In this document: positions 7,754-17,214 of the stretch, in pieces
How the letters are laid out: the number at the start of each line of letters is the position of its first letter
How positions within the stretch are numbered: position 1 is the first letter of the stretch
Origin: UBA2991 sp965207815
GTDB taxonomy: Bacteria; Chloroflexota; Dehalococcoidia; Tepidiformales; Tepidiformaceae
NCBI GenBank assembly: GCA_965207815.1
Contig: OZ242314.1
Span: 1,364,001-1,428,000 of the forward strand
Direction of reading: 5' to 3'
DNA: 64,000 nucleotides
Notes under the pieces: generated by a model
Database searches by the model: none
Told to the model about the DNA's origin: nothing
The model's input: only the letters and a program-made list of their open reading frames with translations
Position numbers and translations under genes: made by a program

Positions 7754-8902
7754 ATGATTGAGTGGCTTGGCATCGAGCATCTCTTCGAACTGTCCACGGG
7801 CGAGAAGATCGCCGGCATCTTCACCCCGCTCGCCATCTTTGCAGCCTTCGCCATCGTCCAGATGATCCTGCCCGCGCGCTGGGTGCCCGGTTACGTGACC
7901 GACCCCGCCACCGGAGAACCCCGCCGCTACCGCCTCAACGGCGTCCTCGTCTTCATCGTGGCCTTCCTCGTCTGGGGCTTCGAGGTCATCCCCGGGGTCG
8001 AGCGGGAGTTCTTCTACCGGGTCTCGCTCTACGCCGTGGCCGGCGGGACCGGCTTCGCCCTGCTCTTCACCGCCATCGCCGTCTACACCCAGCCGAAGGT
8101 CGAGGGCCGGAACCCGATCGTCGACTTCTATCTCGGCCGCATCCAGGAAATCAGGTTCTTCGGTGACCGCCTCGACCTGAAGATGACCTTCTACGTCGTC
8201 GGCGGGACGATGCTGGGCATCAACGCCATGTCGGGCGCTGCCTGGCACTACGAGCAGTTCAGCCCCACCAACGACGTCAACCTCGGCGTCTTCCTCTACG
8301 CCGCCATCTTCACCTTCTACGTTTTCGACTACATGGTCTTCGAGCGCGTCCAGCTCTACACCTTCGACCTCATCCACGAGCGGATGGGTTTCAAGATGTT
8401 CTGGGGCGACACCATCGTCTACGGGTGGCTGTTCATCATCCCGCTCTACGGCATGGCCGCCTACCCCGACCCCGGCTTCGGCACCGCCTGGACCTACGTC
8501 TGGATCATCGGCGCTTCCGCGCTCTTCCTCGTCGGGTGGAGCATCTCCCGCGGCGCCAACCTGCAGAAGTACACCTTCAAGCGCTGGCCCGACCGCAAGT
8601 TCCTCGGGATCATCGAGCCCCGCTACATCCAGGCCGGCGAACGCAAGATCCTGACCAGCGGCTACTGGGGCGCTGCCCGCCACTTCAACTACATGGGCGA
8701 GGGCTTCTTTGCGCTGGCCGTGGGCCTCTCCTTCGGCCACTTCGACGTCGCCTGGTCATGGGCCTACGCGATCTTCGTCATCTCCATGTTCACCTGGCGT
8801 CAGGTCGAAGACGACAAGGCCTGCGCGGAGAAGTACGGCCCCGAGAAGTGGGCCGAGTACCAGGAGAAGGTGCCCTACCGCATCGTCCCAGGCATCTATT
8901 GA
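7754..8902 (+). CDS. ERG4/ERG24-family sterol reductase-like membrane protein
   Basis: This 382-aa multi-pass membrane protein belongs to the ERG4/ERG24 family, whose characterised members are NADPH-dependent sterol C14, C7 or C24(28) double-bond reductases. Family hallmarks are visible in order: GRNPIVDFYLGR followed by DLKMTFY (about residues 117-145, the first family signature region), GYWGAARHFNYMGE (about 303-316, cofactor-binding region), and the C-terminal DDKACAEKYGPEKWAEY with VPYRIVPGIY at the extreme end, the second signature. The length is close to that of eukaryotic and bacterial homologues. A GGGGG run precedes the ATG. No squalene or sterol cyclase genes are in view, so the true substrate (sterol, carotenoid or another polyprenoid) is open. 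Confidence 0.88.
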   Translation: MIEWLGIEHLFELSTGEKIAGIFTPLAIFAAFAIVQMILPARWVPGYVTDPATGEPRRYRLNGVLVFIVAFLVWGFEVIPGVEREFFYRVSLYAVAGGTGFALLFTAIAVYTQPKVEGRNPIVDFYLGRIQEIRFFGDRLDLKMTFYVVGGTMLGINAMSGAAWHYEQFSPTNDVNLGVFLYAAIFTFYVFDYMVFERVQLYTFDLIHERMGFKMFWGDTIVYGWLFIIPLYGMAAYPDPGFGTAWTYVWIIGASALFLVGWSISRGANLQKYTFKRWPDRKFLGIIEPRYIQAGERKILTSGYWGAARHFNYMGEGFFALAVGLSFGHFDVAWSWAYAIFVISMFTWRQVEDDKACAEKYGPEKWAEYQEKVPYRIVPGIY

Positions 8903-8945
8903 GAATTGAGCAAAGGGAGTTCCGCGCTGGGTGGGAAGTGCCCCG

Positions 8946-10700
8946 CTAGATGTCCCCGTCCAGCTGCTGTGCTCGCGCCTCGCTCAGGTCAATCCGGGCT
9001 TGGTGACCGTGCTTCTCCAACAGGGACAGCAACTGCGCGCCGTTAATGAGGGTTAGTGGTTTGTCCTTGGCAAAGTTGACTGAGTCAGCGCCGTAGTCGG
9101 CGGTTGTTACGAGAATCCCGCGGTCTGCACCTTCGTGCATGACTGTCCCATAGAGGTCCCTCACAGCGGCAACACTAACCGTTCGGGTGTATCGCTTGGC
9201 CTGAATTACATACTTGCCCCCGCGGATTGGGTCGGGGTCAAAGGCGATTGCATCGACCCCTCCGTCGCGGCTTGCCTGCGTCACTTTGACCTCGCCGCCT
9301 TCTGTGACGAACTCTTGCTCGAAAATCTCCCGCACCAAGTGCTCAAAGCTCTCCCAATCCATCGTCGCGAGATTCGACTCTCCGGACAGTTCTTGGGCGA
9401 TCTCCCGTGACTCCACGAAGCGTCGGTCGCCTGTGTCGAGTTGAAGAATCGGCTGGACGGGAGTAAGTGTGGCGAGCTTGGCGGCTGAAACACCCTTCAG
9501 CGCTCTATAGCACGCTTTGGGTTCTACCTCGGCAAGATTTAGCGCCAGGAATTCCTCGCGACGCGCCTGAACGGACATAATGCATCCGTCTCGTAGCTGG
9601 CCTGTGGCGGGGTCAATGCTCTCAACCCAGCCATTGAATACGACTGCATCTAGGGCCGAGATTTCGTCTGCTTCGTACAGTTCATGGAGAGTCCGCAAGG
9701 CGATCTGATGCAGCACGCTTTCGTACAGCGCGGTCTTCTCCCGATTGGAAATCGTGGCTTGCTTCATTTCGTCTCGGCTCTGGACATAAGTGACGCTCTT
9801 GAGGCTGGGGATGTGGTCCTCAAGCGGAAGGCGGTACTCGACGACGAGCGTCTTTGTGTCAGCGCTGTAGCCCAGGTCAAAATCAACCGCGACCCAGTCC
9901 GGATAGTGCGACGAGTTGAGAACTAGTTCCGCGTGTTCCTCGATAGCGCGATCGTCGTCGTCGCCCCACTGCTCATAGCTCTGGCGGAAGGCATCAACTT
10001 CGGCGTTCGCTGCATCTTGGCGGGCTCTGTAGTCAGCCTCTTGTGCGTTCCATGCTTCCTGCTCAGCCAGAAGCGTCGCCTGTCGGGCTTCGTCCTCGCG
10101 TGCAACGCTGTCTAGCTTCGCCTGCCACTGCTGCTCCAGCTGTTCGAATGCCAACTCAGCAGCCTTCTCCTTTCGGTCCCTTCGAGAAGAGGACAGCCTG
10201 TCGAGGAGACCGAGCCGCGGGGGTGTGTGCACGGGAGCGTTGCCGGATGGCCTTGGAGCTGGACGATAGGCGATTGGCCTACCTGTCGCAGGGTCATACT
10301 CGATACTGTCAGTGCCCTTGGGGTCACCAGTCATGGGTGTGTGGTTCTTTAGTGACTCCCAGTCGACTCGGTCATCAACGTCGAGGGTGTGTCGCAGCAA
10401 GTCTCTGCACGCCTGCAGGGCCACTTGTGCTTCTGCCGTATCCGTTTCTGCGGCTGCAAGCCCTGCTTGCCGGCGAGAGTTGCGCTCTTCCCGTTCTAGC
10501 TGCTTTTCATATTTCTCTTCCCAACGCCGAAGTTGAGCATTGAGTTTGTTTTCCAAAACGCCGATGTCTCGATCGCTCAACACACGGTGTTCGTTCAGGC
10601 CGTCGTGCCAGACTTCAACTTGGTAGCCCGACGGCCGACCTGTGGACGTGAATCTCGTTGTAGCTTCCCCGATGCGAACAGGATCAGTCCTATTGCCCAT
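8946..10700 (-). CDS. Mrr-type restriction endonuclease domain protein
   Basis: This is a 584-aa protein. The C-terminal ~150 residues are an Mrr-cat nuclease domain of the PD-(D/E)XK superfamily: the approach MDWESFEHLVREIF, then DGGVDAIAFD (D479, D483) and YVIQAKRY (Q500, K502), then an alternating strand/helix end with GILVTTADYG. The QxK form is normal for Mrr. The N-terminal 400 residues are not a known domain; they include long charged, coiled-coil-prone stretches (about 60-100 and 190-245) that may sense DNA or oligomerise. Mrr proteins cleave modified foreign DNA; related domains also occur in other defence systems. No partner methylase is nearby, consistent with a stand-alone modification-dependent nuclease. 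Confidence 0.85.
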   Translation of the reverse strand: MGNRTDPVRIGEATTRFTSTGRPSGYQVEVWHDGLNEHRVLSDRDIGVLENKLNAQLRRWEEKYEKQLEREERNSRRQAGLAAAETDTAEAQVALQACRDLLRHTLDVDDRVDWESLKNHTPMTGDPKGTDSIEYDPATGRPIAYRPAPRPSGNAPVHTPPRLGLLDRLSSSRRDRKEKAAELAFEQLEQQWQAKLDSVAREDEARQATLLAEQEAWNAQEADYRARQDAANAEVDAFRQSYEQWGDDDDRAIEEHAELVLNSSHYPDWVAVDFDLGYSADTKTLVVEYRLPLEDHIPSLKSVTYVQSRDEMKQATISNREKTALYESVLHQIALRTLHELYEADEISALDAVVFNGWVESIDPATGQLRDGCIMSVQARREEFLALNLAEVEPKACYRALKGVSAAKLATLTPVQPILQLDTGDRRFVESREIAQELSGESNLATMDWESFEHLVREIFEQEFVTEGGEVKVTQASRDGGVDAIAFDPDPIRGGKYVIQAKRYTRTVSVAAVRDLYGTVMHEGADRGILVTTADYGADSVNFAKDKPLTLINGAQLLSLLEKHGHQARIDLSEARAQQLDGDI

Positions 10701-10845
10701 AGTGTTCCCCTAGCAGCAGATAAGGATTTCGACGCGAAGGGGCATCATAGCCATCCGCTCGGTAGATGCCTGCTCAGCTTTCTAGTAGGTGATTAGAAAC
10801 TCAAGCCCCTCACCCTCTACTTCTTCCAGCCGCCCCTCGTCGGAC

Positions 10846-11397
10846 CTAGTCGACTTCCGCGTAGGTGAGCAGCCACTCTCCGTCGAACTGCTCATAGATG
10901 AACTTCATCTTGACTGAGCTCCCGCCGAACCGCGCCGTGTGCTTGATTTCCCACTTGCCCGGCTCGATCTCCTTGGGTGGGGATGTCTCCTCTGCTACGA
11001 AGACGGTGCCACGGTCCTTGAATGGCGCCATGTTGCGCTCAAGGTCTTGCCTCTCCGTCGTCCAATAGCTCGGCGCGTAGAACTGCCTGAGGTCTTCAAG
11101 CACGTAGGTGTTGTATACCTCCCACAGCTCCATGGTCCTCTCGCTGAGGTAGGCGGCAAGCTCCGCGTCCTCTTCGCTCAGCGGCTCCTGTGGCGGGGGC
11201 GGTTCGTCCTCCCCGCCGCCACACGCGACCGAAGCGGCCACGACAAGCGCCGCCAGGACCAACAGCAAGCCGATCGTCCCGCCCTTGCGGGTCGAACCGG
11301 TCCCGGTCACGCGTAGAAACCTGTCGCTGGCCGTCACCGGCACAAGGATACCGACCGAACGGCGGCACTGCACAGCTGTGTCATTCGGCGTCGACAT
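10846..11397 (-). CDS. Small secreted lipoprotein, unknown function
   Basis: This is a 183-aa ORF as drawn. A hydrophobic segment (TIGLLLVLAALVVAASVACGG) contains a lipobox ending in Cys, so the mature protein is probably lipid-anchored. About 35 residues precede this segment, longer than usual; a GTG at 11310-11308 would give a more normal signal peptide (VTGTGSTRKGG then the hydrophobic core) and may be the true start. After the Cys come a Gly/Asp/Pro-rich linker and a ~115-residue mixed alpha/beta domain resembling SnoaL/NTF2-like or 'DUF4440-like' small folds only in general pattern (helix, then strands ending in GEWLLTYAEVD). I do not recognise a specific family. Confidence 0.7.
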   Translation of the reverse strand: MSTPNDTAVQCRRSVGILVPVTASDRFLRVTGTGSTRKGGTIGLLLVLAALVVAASVACGGGEDEPPPPQEPLSEEDAELAAYLSERTMELWEVYNTYVLEDLRQFYAPSYWTTERQDLERNMAPFKDRGTVFVAEETSPPKEIEPGKWEIKHTARFGGSSVKMKFIYEQFDGEWLLTYAEVD

Positions 11398-11720
11398 CGT
11401 CCCGGTTCAGGTCGAGGGCACTACCGAACGCGCGAGGTCCCGCACCGACTTAAGGGACAGCGAACCCTTGCCGACCAGGACAATCGCGTGAGCCGGGGGG
11501 TGGTAGGCCGAGCGTTACCGTTGAGCGAACCTTTGAGTTGGCAGTAGTGCTGTAGGTGCCCACGGCTGCGGGAGCACCACCGGGGCGCTCTCACGCGGCG
11601 TCCCGTGTCGCCCCGGCTGGCCCGTCCTGCGAACGGGTGAGCACCGCCTCATGGACAGCGTTCACCGCGCCTTCCATCACTTGGGTTGCCGACTGGATCT
11701 AGGAGTTCGTCTCGACCCGA
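11398..11720. other. Intergenic region, no gene recognised
   Basis: These 323 bases lie between the lipoprotein start and the end of the peptide-permease operon. I see no ORF with plausible coding character, no RNA gene and no strong hairpin with a T-tract. Regulatory sequence for the leftward lipoprotein gene is expected at the left side. Confidence 0.5.
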
Positions 11721-12701
11721 CTAGAGGCTCGAACCACGTTGCCTTGGATCGAGGACATCCCTCAACCCGTCGCCGAGCAAATTGAATCCGAGCACCGCTA
11801 CCGTGATCGCCCCACCGGCGGCAAGGCTCATCATTGGCTTGCTGTCGAGGAATGCCCGCCCGTCGGCGACCATCCCTCCCCAGCTCGGTCCGGGGACGCT
11901 GAGGTTCAGGAAGGAGAGGCCGGCCTCAGCGAGGATGTTCGTCCCGATCGAGGCCGAGAAGATGACGATCATTGGGCCGACAACGTTGGGGGCGATGTGA
12001 CGCGTCATGATTCTGCCCTGCCCTGCCCCGATTGTGCGGGCGGCCTCGACGAACACTTCGGCACGCAACACAAGTGTTGCGGAACGGACGAGCCTCGTGA
12101 CGGGCCCGACGCCGAGCACAGCCAGTGCCACGATCGTGAGCTGGGTACTGGGCTCTCCCGTCTGCACCAGCAGAAGAAGAAGGACGAGCGCCGGGATTGC
12201 GAGGAGCGCATCTATGATGCGCTGAATCGCGAGGTCGACCGTCCCTCCCAGATACCCAGAGATGATCCCGACCACGGCGCCGATGATCGCAGCCACTGCC
12301 GATGCACTAACTCCCACGGTCACGGACAGTCGAGCGCCGTGGACCATCCGCGTGAGGAGATCCCTGCCAAACTCGTCGGTCCCGAGCGGATGCTTCCAAC
12401 TCGGACCCGAAAGGAGCGCGAGTCGAGTCGGATTCGACGCCTGGAGGTTCGTCGGGTCTTGGTTGTCGGGGTCGTAGTGTGGATTTTCCTCGCTAAACAC
12501 GTCGTCGTCCCCGTAGGGGGCAACGTACGGCCCGAACACCCCCACCACCACGACGGCGGCGGCGAAGATGGCGCCGATGGTTGCCAGCTTCTTCCGCCTT
12601 GCGAACCACCCGAGATTGGTGAAGACCAGCATGACGAGCGAGCGCCGCTCAGCGCTAAACTCATGCGCCAGTGGCTGGGGAGTCGGTTCAACTCGTCTCA
12701 T
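11721..12701 (-). CDS. Peptide-type ABC transporter permease (DppC/OppC-like)
   Basis: This 326-aa permease subunit belongs to a family-5 (dipeptide/oligopeptide/nickel) ABC importer. A transmembrane helix near residues 40-60 is followed by an extracytoplasmic loop, then GTDEFGRDLLTRMVHGARLS, the conserved GTDxxGRD motif that begins the DppC core. Five more helices follow, with the EAA-type cytoplasmic loop at VEAARTIGAGQGRIMTRHIAPN. The start lies 2 bases after the upstream permease stop, so translation is coupled. It is the last gene of a binding-protein, DppB, DppC set; no ATPase gene follows before the operon ends. Confidence 0.94.
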   Translation of the reverse strand: MRRVEPTPQPLAHEFSAERRSLVMLVFTNLGWFARRKKLATIGAIFAAAVVVVGVFGPYVAPYGDDDVFSEENPHYDPDNQDPTNLQASNPTRLALLSGPSWKHPLGTDEFGRDLLTRMVHGARLSVTVGVSASAVAAIIGAVVGIISGYLGGTVDLAIQRIIDALLAIPALVLLLLLVQTGEPSTQLTIVALAVLGVGPVTRLVRSATLVLRAEVFVEAARTIGAGQGRIMTRHIAPNVVGPMIVIFSASIGTNILAEAGLSFLNLSVPGPSWGGMVADGRAFLDSKPMMSLAAGGAITVAVLGFNLLGDGLRDVLDPRQRGSSL

Positions 12702-12703
12702 GT

Positions 12704-13690
12704 CTACTCCACACCCCCGACGCTGATTCTCGGATCGACCTGGAGATACACGAGGTCTACAAGGAGGTTCACTACAACGACGCCCGTCGCCAACACGAGC
12801 GCCAGTCCTTGGACCACTGGGACGTCGCGGCTACGCAGCGAGACGATCATCATCTGTCCCATCCCGGGAATGTTGAACATCGCCTCGAGGATTACGGAGC
12901 CACTGACGAGTGTCGCAAAGACGAAGCCAAGCACCGTCAACACAGGTATCAGGGCGTTTCGCAGCGCGTGGCGGAGGATGACAGTACGCGCCCTGAGCCC
13001 CTTTGCCTGGGCCGTCCGGACGTAGTCCTGGCGGAGGACATCCAGAAGTTGGGAGCGCAGCATCCGCATCACAAGCGCTCCGGACGACACTCCCCCGGCA
13101 ACAGCGGGGATGATGAACAGCTGGAAGCTCGGCCACGGATCTTCCCAGATACCAGGGTTCCCCACGATGTTGAGTTCCAGGATGCCGTACTCAAGCACGA
13201 CCAGCGTGCCGATCGTTGCGGTCCAGAAGGACGGCGCCGCGAGCGCGCCGATCGCGAAGAGGCGAAGCACACCATCAAGGAGCGAATCCTGCCGAATCGC
13301 CGAAATGATCCCGACCGGGAGGGCTACCAGCACCCCCACGATCATGCTCATCGTTCCCAGTTGGATGGTGTAGGGGAGCGCGTGCCGGATCTCTGCGATG
13401 ACGGAGCGGCCGGTGGCGAAGGATGTCCCCAGGTCATCGGTTACGAGGCTCTGGACGTATTTCGCGTACTGGACGGGGATGCTGTCGTTCAGCCCCAGTC
13501 GCTCGCGCGCCTTTTCCAGTGCCTCTTCAGGAGACTCACCTGCAGCGGCGCCACCGCCGAAGTAGCGTTCGGACACCTGGGCGGCCGCGTAGTCCCCCGG
13601 GAGGATTCGGACCGTCACGAAGACGAAGGTCATGACGAGCCAGATGACGGCGACGTTGAGGAGCACTCGCCGGATGACGTAGTTCGTCAA
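12704..13690 (-). CDS. Peptide-type ABC transporter permease (DppB/OppB-like)
   Basis: This 328-aa permease subunit pairs with the downstream DppC-like protein. The N-terminal helix (YVIRRVLLNVAVIWLVMTFVF) is the usual DppB opening; the long periplasmic-type loop, the core helices beginning at IQLGTMSMIVGVLVALPVG, and the EAA loop YVRTAQAKGLRARTVILRHALRNA are all present. The protein ends near VDLVYLQVDPRI, the conserved C-terminus of the family. The gene lies 100 bases downstream of the binding-protein gene. Together they form the membrane channel of a solute importer whose energy-supplying ATPases must be encoded elsewhere. Confidence 0.94.
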   Translation of the reverse strand: MTNYVIRRVLLNVAVIWLVMTFVFVTVRILPGDYAAAQVSERYFGGGAAAGESPEEALEKARERLGLNDSIPVQYAKYVQSLVTDDLGTSFATGRSVIAEIRHALPYTIQLGTMSMIVGVLVALPVGIISAIRQDSLLDGVLRLFAIGALAAPSFWTATIGTLVVLEYGILELNIVGNPGIWEDPWPSFQLFIIPAVAGGVSSGALVMRMLRSQLLDVLRQDYVRTAQAKGLRARTVILRHALRNALIPVLTVLGFVFATLVSGSVILEAMFNIPGMGQMMIVSLRSRDVPVVQGLALVLATGVVVVNLLVDLVYLQVDPRISVGGVE

Positions 13691-13790
13691 GCGTTACCAC
13701 CCGGAGAGCCATCGCTGGCTCGTAGAGACCCCGCCCCCTCAGGCTCTCACCCGAACGGTGCGCGAAGGCGTGGGCGATGATGCAGCATGA

Positions 13791-15635
13791 TTAGAGCGAC
13801 TCGATTTCAGGCTTCCCCTGGAAAGTGGGATCACTCTGGTCGATCCAGGTTCCCTCCGCAAGATCCTTCGTCCAGTACCCTGTGAAGTTCGGGATCTCAC
13901 GGTGCAGGTACGGCCACTTCATGTAGCGGTTGAGGCCACCCGCGATCGAGAACTCACCGGCCCCCGCATCGCGGAGCGCCACCCGCTGGGCATCCCTCAT
14001 GATCGCCTCGGCCTCCTCGCGCACAAGGGACCTGAACCCACGGGCGATCAAGTCTTCCATCTCCGAGTTGTTGTACTTCCCGAAGTTGATGCCACCATCC
14101 TTTTGGAAGTAGAGGGCGAACCTCGGGCGGGGATCCGGCTGATTCCAGGCCGCCAACGTCCCGAAGTGGATGGTGTAGTCATCACTGATGAGGTAGTTGA
14201 AGAGGCTCGCGCCTCCCTCTACGAACTGGGGCTTGAACTGATCGGTCCCAAGATTCTTGTTCATCATCGTGATCATCCACTCGGCTGCCGCCTGGCCTGA
14301 GGGCACATTCTGGATGACGATGCCAATATCCCCGAGGTCCGGGCCACCGCCGGCCTCCCAGAGCGCCCGCGCGTCGGTGAGATCCTGGGTCTTGTCAGGC
14401 CGGAAGCCCGGCGTGGTCAGCAGCTCTTCCTCGGGCAGTGCCCAACCCGTGTAGGCGAAGGGGATGGGCGGGTTCGGCCTGCCCTCACCGGCGAACGCCT
14501 GCTGGATCACGAGCGGTCGGTCGATCGCAAGCTGGAACGCTTCGCGGATCTGCGGGATGGCGAATGGCCCCGCGTTGAAGTTGTAGAGGAAGGAGTGGTT
14601 GCCGTTCGGATCAGCCGTGTTGACCAGTTCGGCATCTGGATTGGCGCTGGCAATCGTCTCCATCACCTGTTTGGGGAATGAGCGGAACAACCCCCCGAAC
14701 ATGTCGATCTGCTTCTGTTCGAATGCCGCTCTGAACGCATTGATGTCGTCCCCGATGTCAGTTCCGATCATCTGATCGACGAACTGAATTGGGTCACCCA
14801 GAGCCTTGCGAAAATGGTCCGGGTGGCGATCCAGCCGGAATTTCCGGTCCTGTTCGAAAGAGGTGACCATGTACGGCCCCGTCCCGACCATGTTTTCGCC
14901 TGAGAAGAAACCGGGGTTGTCTTCAATCGCCTTGGCGACATCCGGGTGCATGAACCCGTTCAACTGGTCGGCCATGGCGCTGAGCCAGGGACCATTGGGA
15001 CCACTCAGTGTCAGATTCACCGTTCGATCGTCCGTGTACTCCGTATCCACGACGTGTGAGTAGACGGAAGCGAACCGATGGAACGTCTCATCGACGGTGC
15101 CATCGCTGAGCATCCGTGAGCGATTCCGCTCGATATTCCACTCGACCTGGTCCATGGTGAGCTCCGAGCCGTTGGCCGGGGCCTTGTTGTGCCACGTGAT
15201 CCCGTCACGCAGCTTGAAGACGTAGGTGACCTCGTCTGGCTGCTCCGGAAGACTCTCGGCCGCGTCGGGAACGATCGTGCCGGCGTTGACGCTGCCGAAC
15301 ACGACGAGGTTGCTGTAGATCTGATGGTCTGAGGTGACGCCGTTCACTTCGCGGTGAAGGTCGGGGTTGTTTGCCCATCGAGTGACCGCTTCGCTGTAGT
15401 AGCTGCCGTCCTTTGTCGCCGGCGCGGCTGTGGCCGTCGGTGTAGGGGCTTCCGTAGCAGCTTCGGTGGCAGCCTCCGTGGCGACTGTATCGGCGCTGCC
15501 AGTGTCGTCGTCATCATCGTCGCCGCAGCCCGCGATCGCGAGCGCGCCGACACCAACCGCCCCAGCGGCCGCTCCGCCCAGAACAGCGCGTCTCGAGACG
15601 CGCTTGCGCCAATGTCGGTTCCAATAGCCTTCCAT
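13791..15635 (-). CDS. Family-5 ABC solute-binding lipoprotein with Tat signal
   Basis: This 614-aa extracellular binding protein belongs to the peptide/nickel family (SBP_bac_5). The N-terminus carries a twin-arginine signal (KRVSRRAVLGGAAAG) and a lipobox ending ALAIAGC, so it is folded before export and then lipid-anchored. An Asp-rich patch and an Ala/Thr/Pro linker (about residues 39-75) lead to the mature domain, with recognisable segments such as YVFKLRDGITWHNKAPANG and VGTGPYMVTSFEQDRKFRL. GGGAGG-type purine-rich sequence (GGGAGG at 8-base spacing) precedes the ATG. It heads the leftward operon with the two permeases and is divergent from the P450 pair, suggesting uptake of a substrate related to the P450s, which is an inference. 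Confidence 0.93.
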   Translation of the reverse strand: MEGYWNRHWRKRVSRRAVLGGAAAGAVGVGALAIAGCGDDDDDDTGSADTVATEAATEAATEAPTPTATAAPATKDGSYYSEAVTRWANNPDLHREVNGVTSDHQIYSNLVVFGSVNAGTIVPDAAESLPEQPDEVTYVFKLRDGITWHNKAPANGSELTMDQVEWNIERNRSRMLSDGTVDETFHRFASVYSHVVDTEYTDDRTVNLTLSGPNGPWLSAMADQLNGFMHPDVAKAIEDNPGFFSGENMVGTGPYMVTSFEQDRKFRLDRHPDHFRKALGDPIQFVDQMIGTDIGDDINAFRAAFEQKQIDMFGGLFRSFPKQVMETIASANPDAELVNTADPNGNHSFLYNFNAGPFAIPQIREAFQLAIDRPLVIQQAFAGEGRPNPPIPFAYTGWALPEEELLTTPGFRPDKTQDLTDARALWEAGGGPDLGDIGIVIQNVPSGQAAAEWMITMMNKNLGTDQFKPQFVEGGASLFNYLISDDYTIHFGTLAAWNQPDPRPRFALYFQKDGGINFGKYNNSEMEDLIARGFRSLVREEAEAIMRDAQRVALRDAGAGEFSIAGGLNRYMKWPYLHREIPNFTGYWTKDLAEGTWIDQSDPTFQGKPEIESL

Positions 15636-15840
15636 CTCCGGGCCTCCCTTGACCGCTTTCCTGCACGGAGTATATCCCTACCTGCAATAGAAGGTATGCT
15701 CTGGGGAAATCGCACGGCTTCCGGTGGCAGCCTGAGAGCAGCACTCGGGTTCGCGATAGACGTTGCCGGTTCCCTTGACAGGCGCTGCCGGGGGCCGTAA
15801 GCCAGAGCAGGCGGGCAGGAGCGATTGAAGCGAGGATGTC
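15636..15840. promoter_or_regulatory. Divergent promoter region, importer operon and P450 pair
   Basis: These 205 bases separate the leftward binding-protein gene from the rightward P450 genes. A TATACT hexamer on the minus strand (AGTATA at 15669-15674 on the plus strand) is a candidate -10 element for the importer operon; I could not match a convincing -35 at proper spacing. No clear plus-strand promoter is visible. Confidence 0.3.
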
Positions 15841-17166
15841 ATGACCGCTCCCTATGAGGTCGAAGAGACCGACGACCCATCGATCATCGAGCCGCATGAA
15901 TTCCTCGGCGAGCAGTTCCGGGTCGATCCGTTTCCGCTCTACAAGCGTCTTCGCGATTACGAGCCCATTTACCAGGATCGGTTCCAGAATCGCTGGATCA
16001 TTTCCCGCTACGAGGACATCTGGGGCATCTACAAGAACAACGCCCAGTTCACACGCGCGATTTACGACCCGAACGGGCACTTCAAGTTCGGCTCGGACAC
16101 CCCTCTTGGCCAGTCGCTGAACGAACTTGGCGAAGGCCAGGACTACATCTGGCTGCGCGGGATCGTAGCGGGCGAGTTCGTGGGGAAGCCGCTTCTCGCT
16201 CGTATCCCGCTCATCGAGCGCGTCGCGAACCGGATTATCGAGGAATTCCTTGCCCAGGCGGCCGAGGATCGCAGGGCGGGGCGAACGCTCCATGGCGAGG
16301 TCGAGCTGGTGAAACAGTTCAGTGCCCGCTTCCCCATCCGGGTCATCGCCGGCCTGCTCGGGCTCCCCGAGGAAGACAACGACTATTTCGAGTGGGTGTA
16401 CGGACAGCTATTCGCTGCCCAGGGATACGGTCGCGCCCACTTCCGCCGCGGCATCAAGGCGCGTGACGAACTCTTCGCGTACCTGGATCCCCTTCTCGAC
16501 GAGCGAATGACCAATCCCAGGGACGACCTCCTGTCACGGTTCTGCCACGCGACCAAGGATGGGCGGACGATGAGCCGCGATCAGATGAAGGGGTACGTTG
16601 CCCTCATGCTCGCAGGGGGAGGCGACACCACGCACAAGGCCATCGATGCAATGTGGTGGAACCTGCTGAACAACCAGGAGCAATTTGAAGCGGTGAGAGA
16701 CAACCCGGACCTGATGGACCGCGTGTTCACCGAGATGTTGCGCTTCGACGGCTCGAACCACTGGCAACGCCGGCGGACGAAGATGGAGGTTGACCTCCGC
16801 GACAAGGTTCTGCCCATGGGAGCGACCGTGTGGCTATTCCTCGGCGCCGGCAATCATGATGAGCGCGTCTTCAAGGATCCCGAGACCTTCAACATATTCC
16901 GCGACGACCTCTATTTCGGGAAGGAGCTGCGCTCGGGCTACTGGAAGGACGGCGTTGCCAGCCATCTGGGCTTCGGGCAGGAGACACACTTCTGTCTCGG
17001 CTATGCGCTCGCTCGTCAGGAGGCGGTGATCTCGTCCAAGATGTTGATGACGGCCCTCAAGAATCCCCGCCTCAAAAATGTGCCCAACGAGGGGATCGTG
17101 TTTCCTCCGCCCGGTCGCGGTGGCGTACGCGGCGTCCAACACCTTGACATCGAATTCGATCTCTAG
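15841..17166 (+). CDS. Cytochrome P450 (first of tandem pair)
   Basis: This 441-aa soluble heme-thiolate monooxygenase has the standard P450 landmarks: the I-helix oxygen-activation motif AGGGDTTH at about 258-265, the K-helix ExxR as EMLR, and the heme loop FGQETHFCLG with the proximal Cys at 385. No signal or membrane anchor is present, as is usual for bacterial P450s, and the length is normal. The next gene encodes a clear paralogue, so the pair arose by duplication. No ferredoxin or ferredoxin reductase is in the window. The substrate is unknown; the divergent importer is the only contextual hint. Electron transfer partners must be supplied elsewhere. Confidence 0.95.
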   Translation: MTAPYEVEETDDPSIIEPHEFLGEQFRVDPFPLYKRLRDYEPIYQDRFQNRWIISRYEDIWGIYKNNAQFTRAIYDPNGHFKFGSDTPLGQSLNELGEGQDYIWLRGIVAGEFVGKPLLARIPLIERVANRIIEEFLAQAAEDRRAGRTLHGEVELVKQFSARFPIRVIAGLLGLPEEDNDYFEWVYGQLFAAQGYGRAHFRRGIKARDELFAYLDPLLDERMTNPRDDLLSRFCHATKDGRTMSRDQMKGYVALMLAGGGDTTHKAIDAMWWNLLNNQEQFEAVRDNPDLMDRVFTEMLRFDGSNHWQRRRTKMEVDLRDKVLPMGATVWLFLGAGNHDERVFKDPETFNIFRDDLYFGKELRSGYWKDGVASHLGFGQETHFCLGYALARQEAVISSKMLMTALKNPRLKNVPNEGIVFPPPGRGGVRGVQHLDIEFDL

Positions 17167-17214
17167 GTGCGGCCCCTCAAGGCCTCAGGCCGCTTAGCCG
17201 AGGAGGGATACAAC

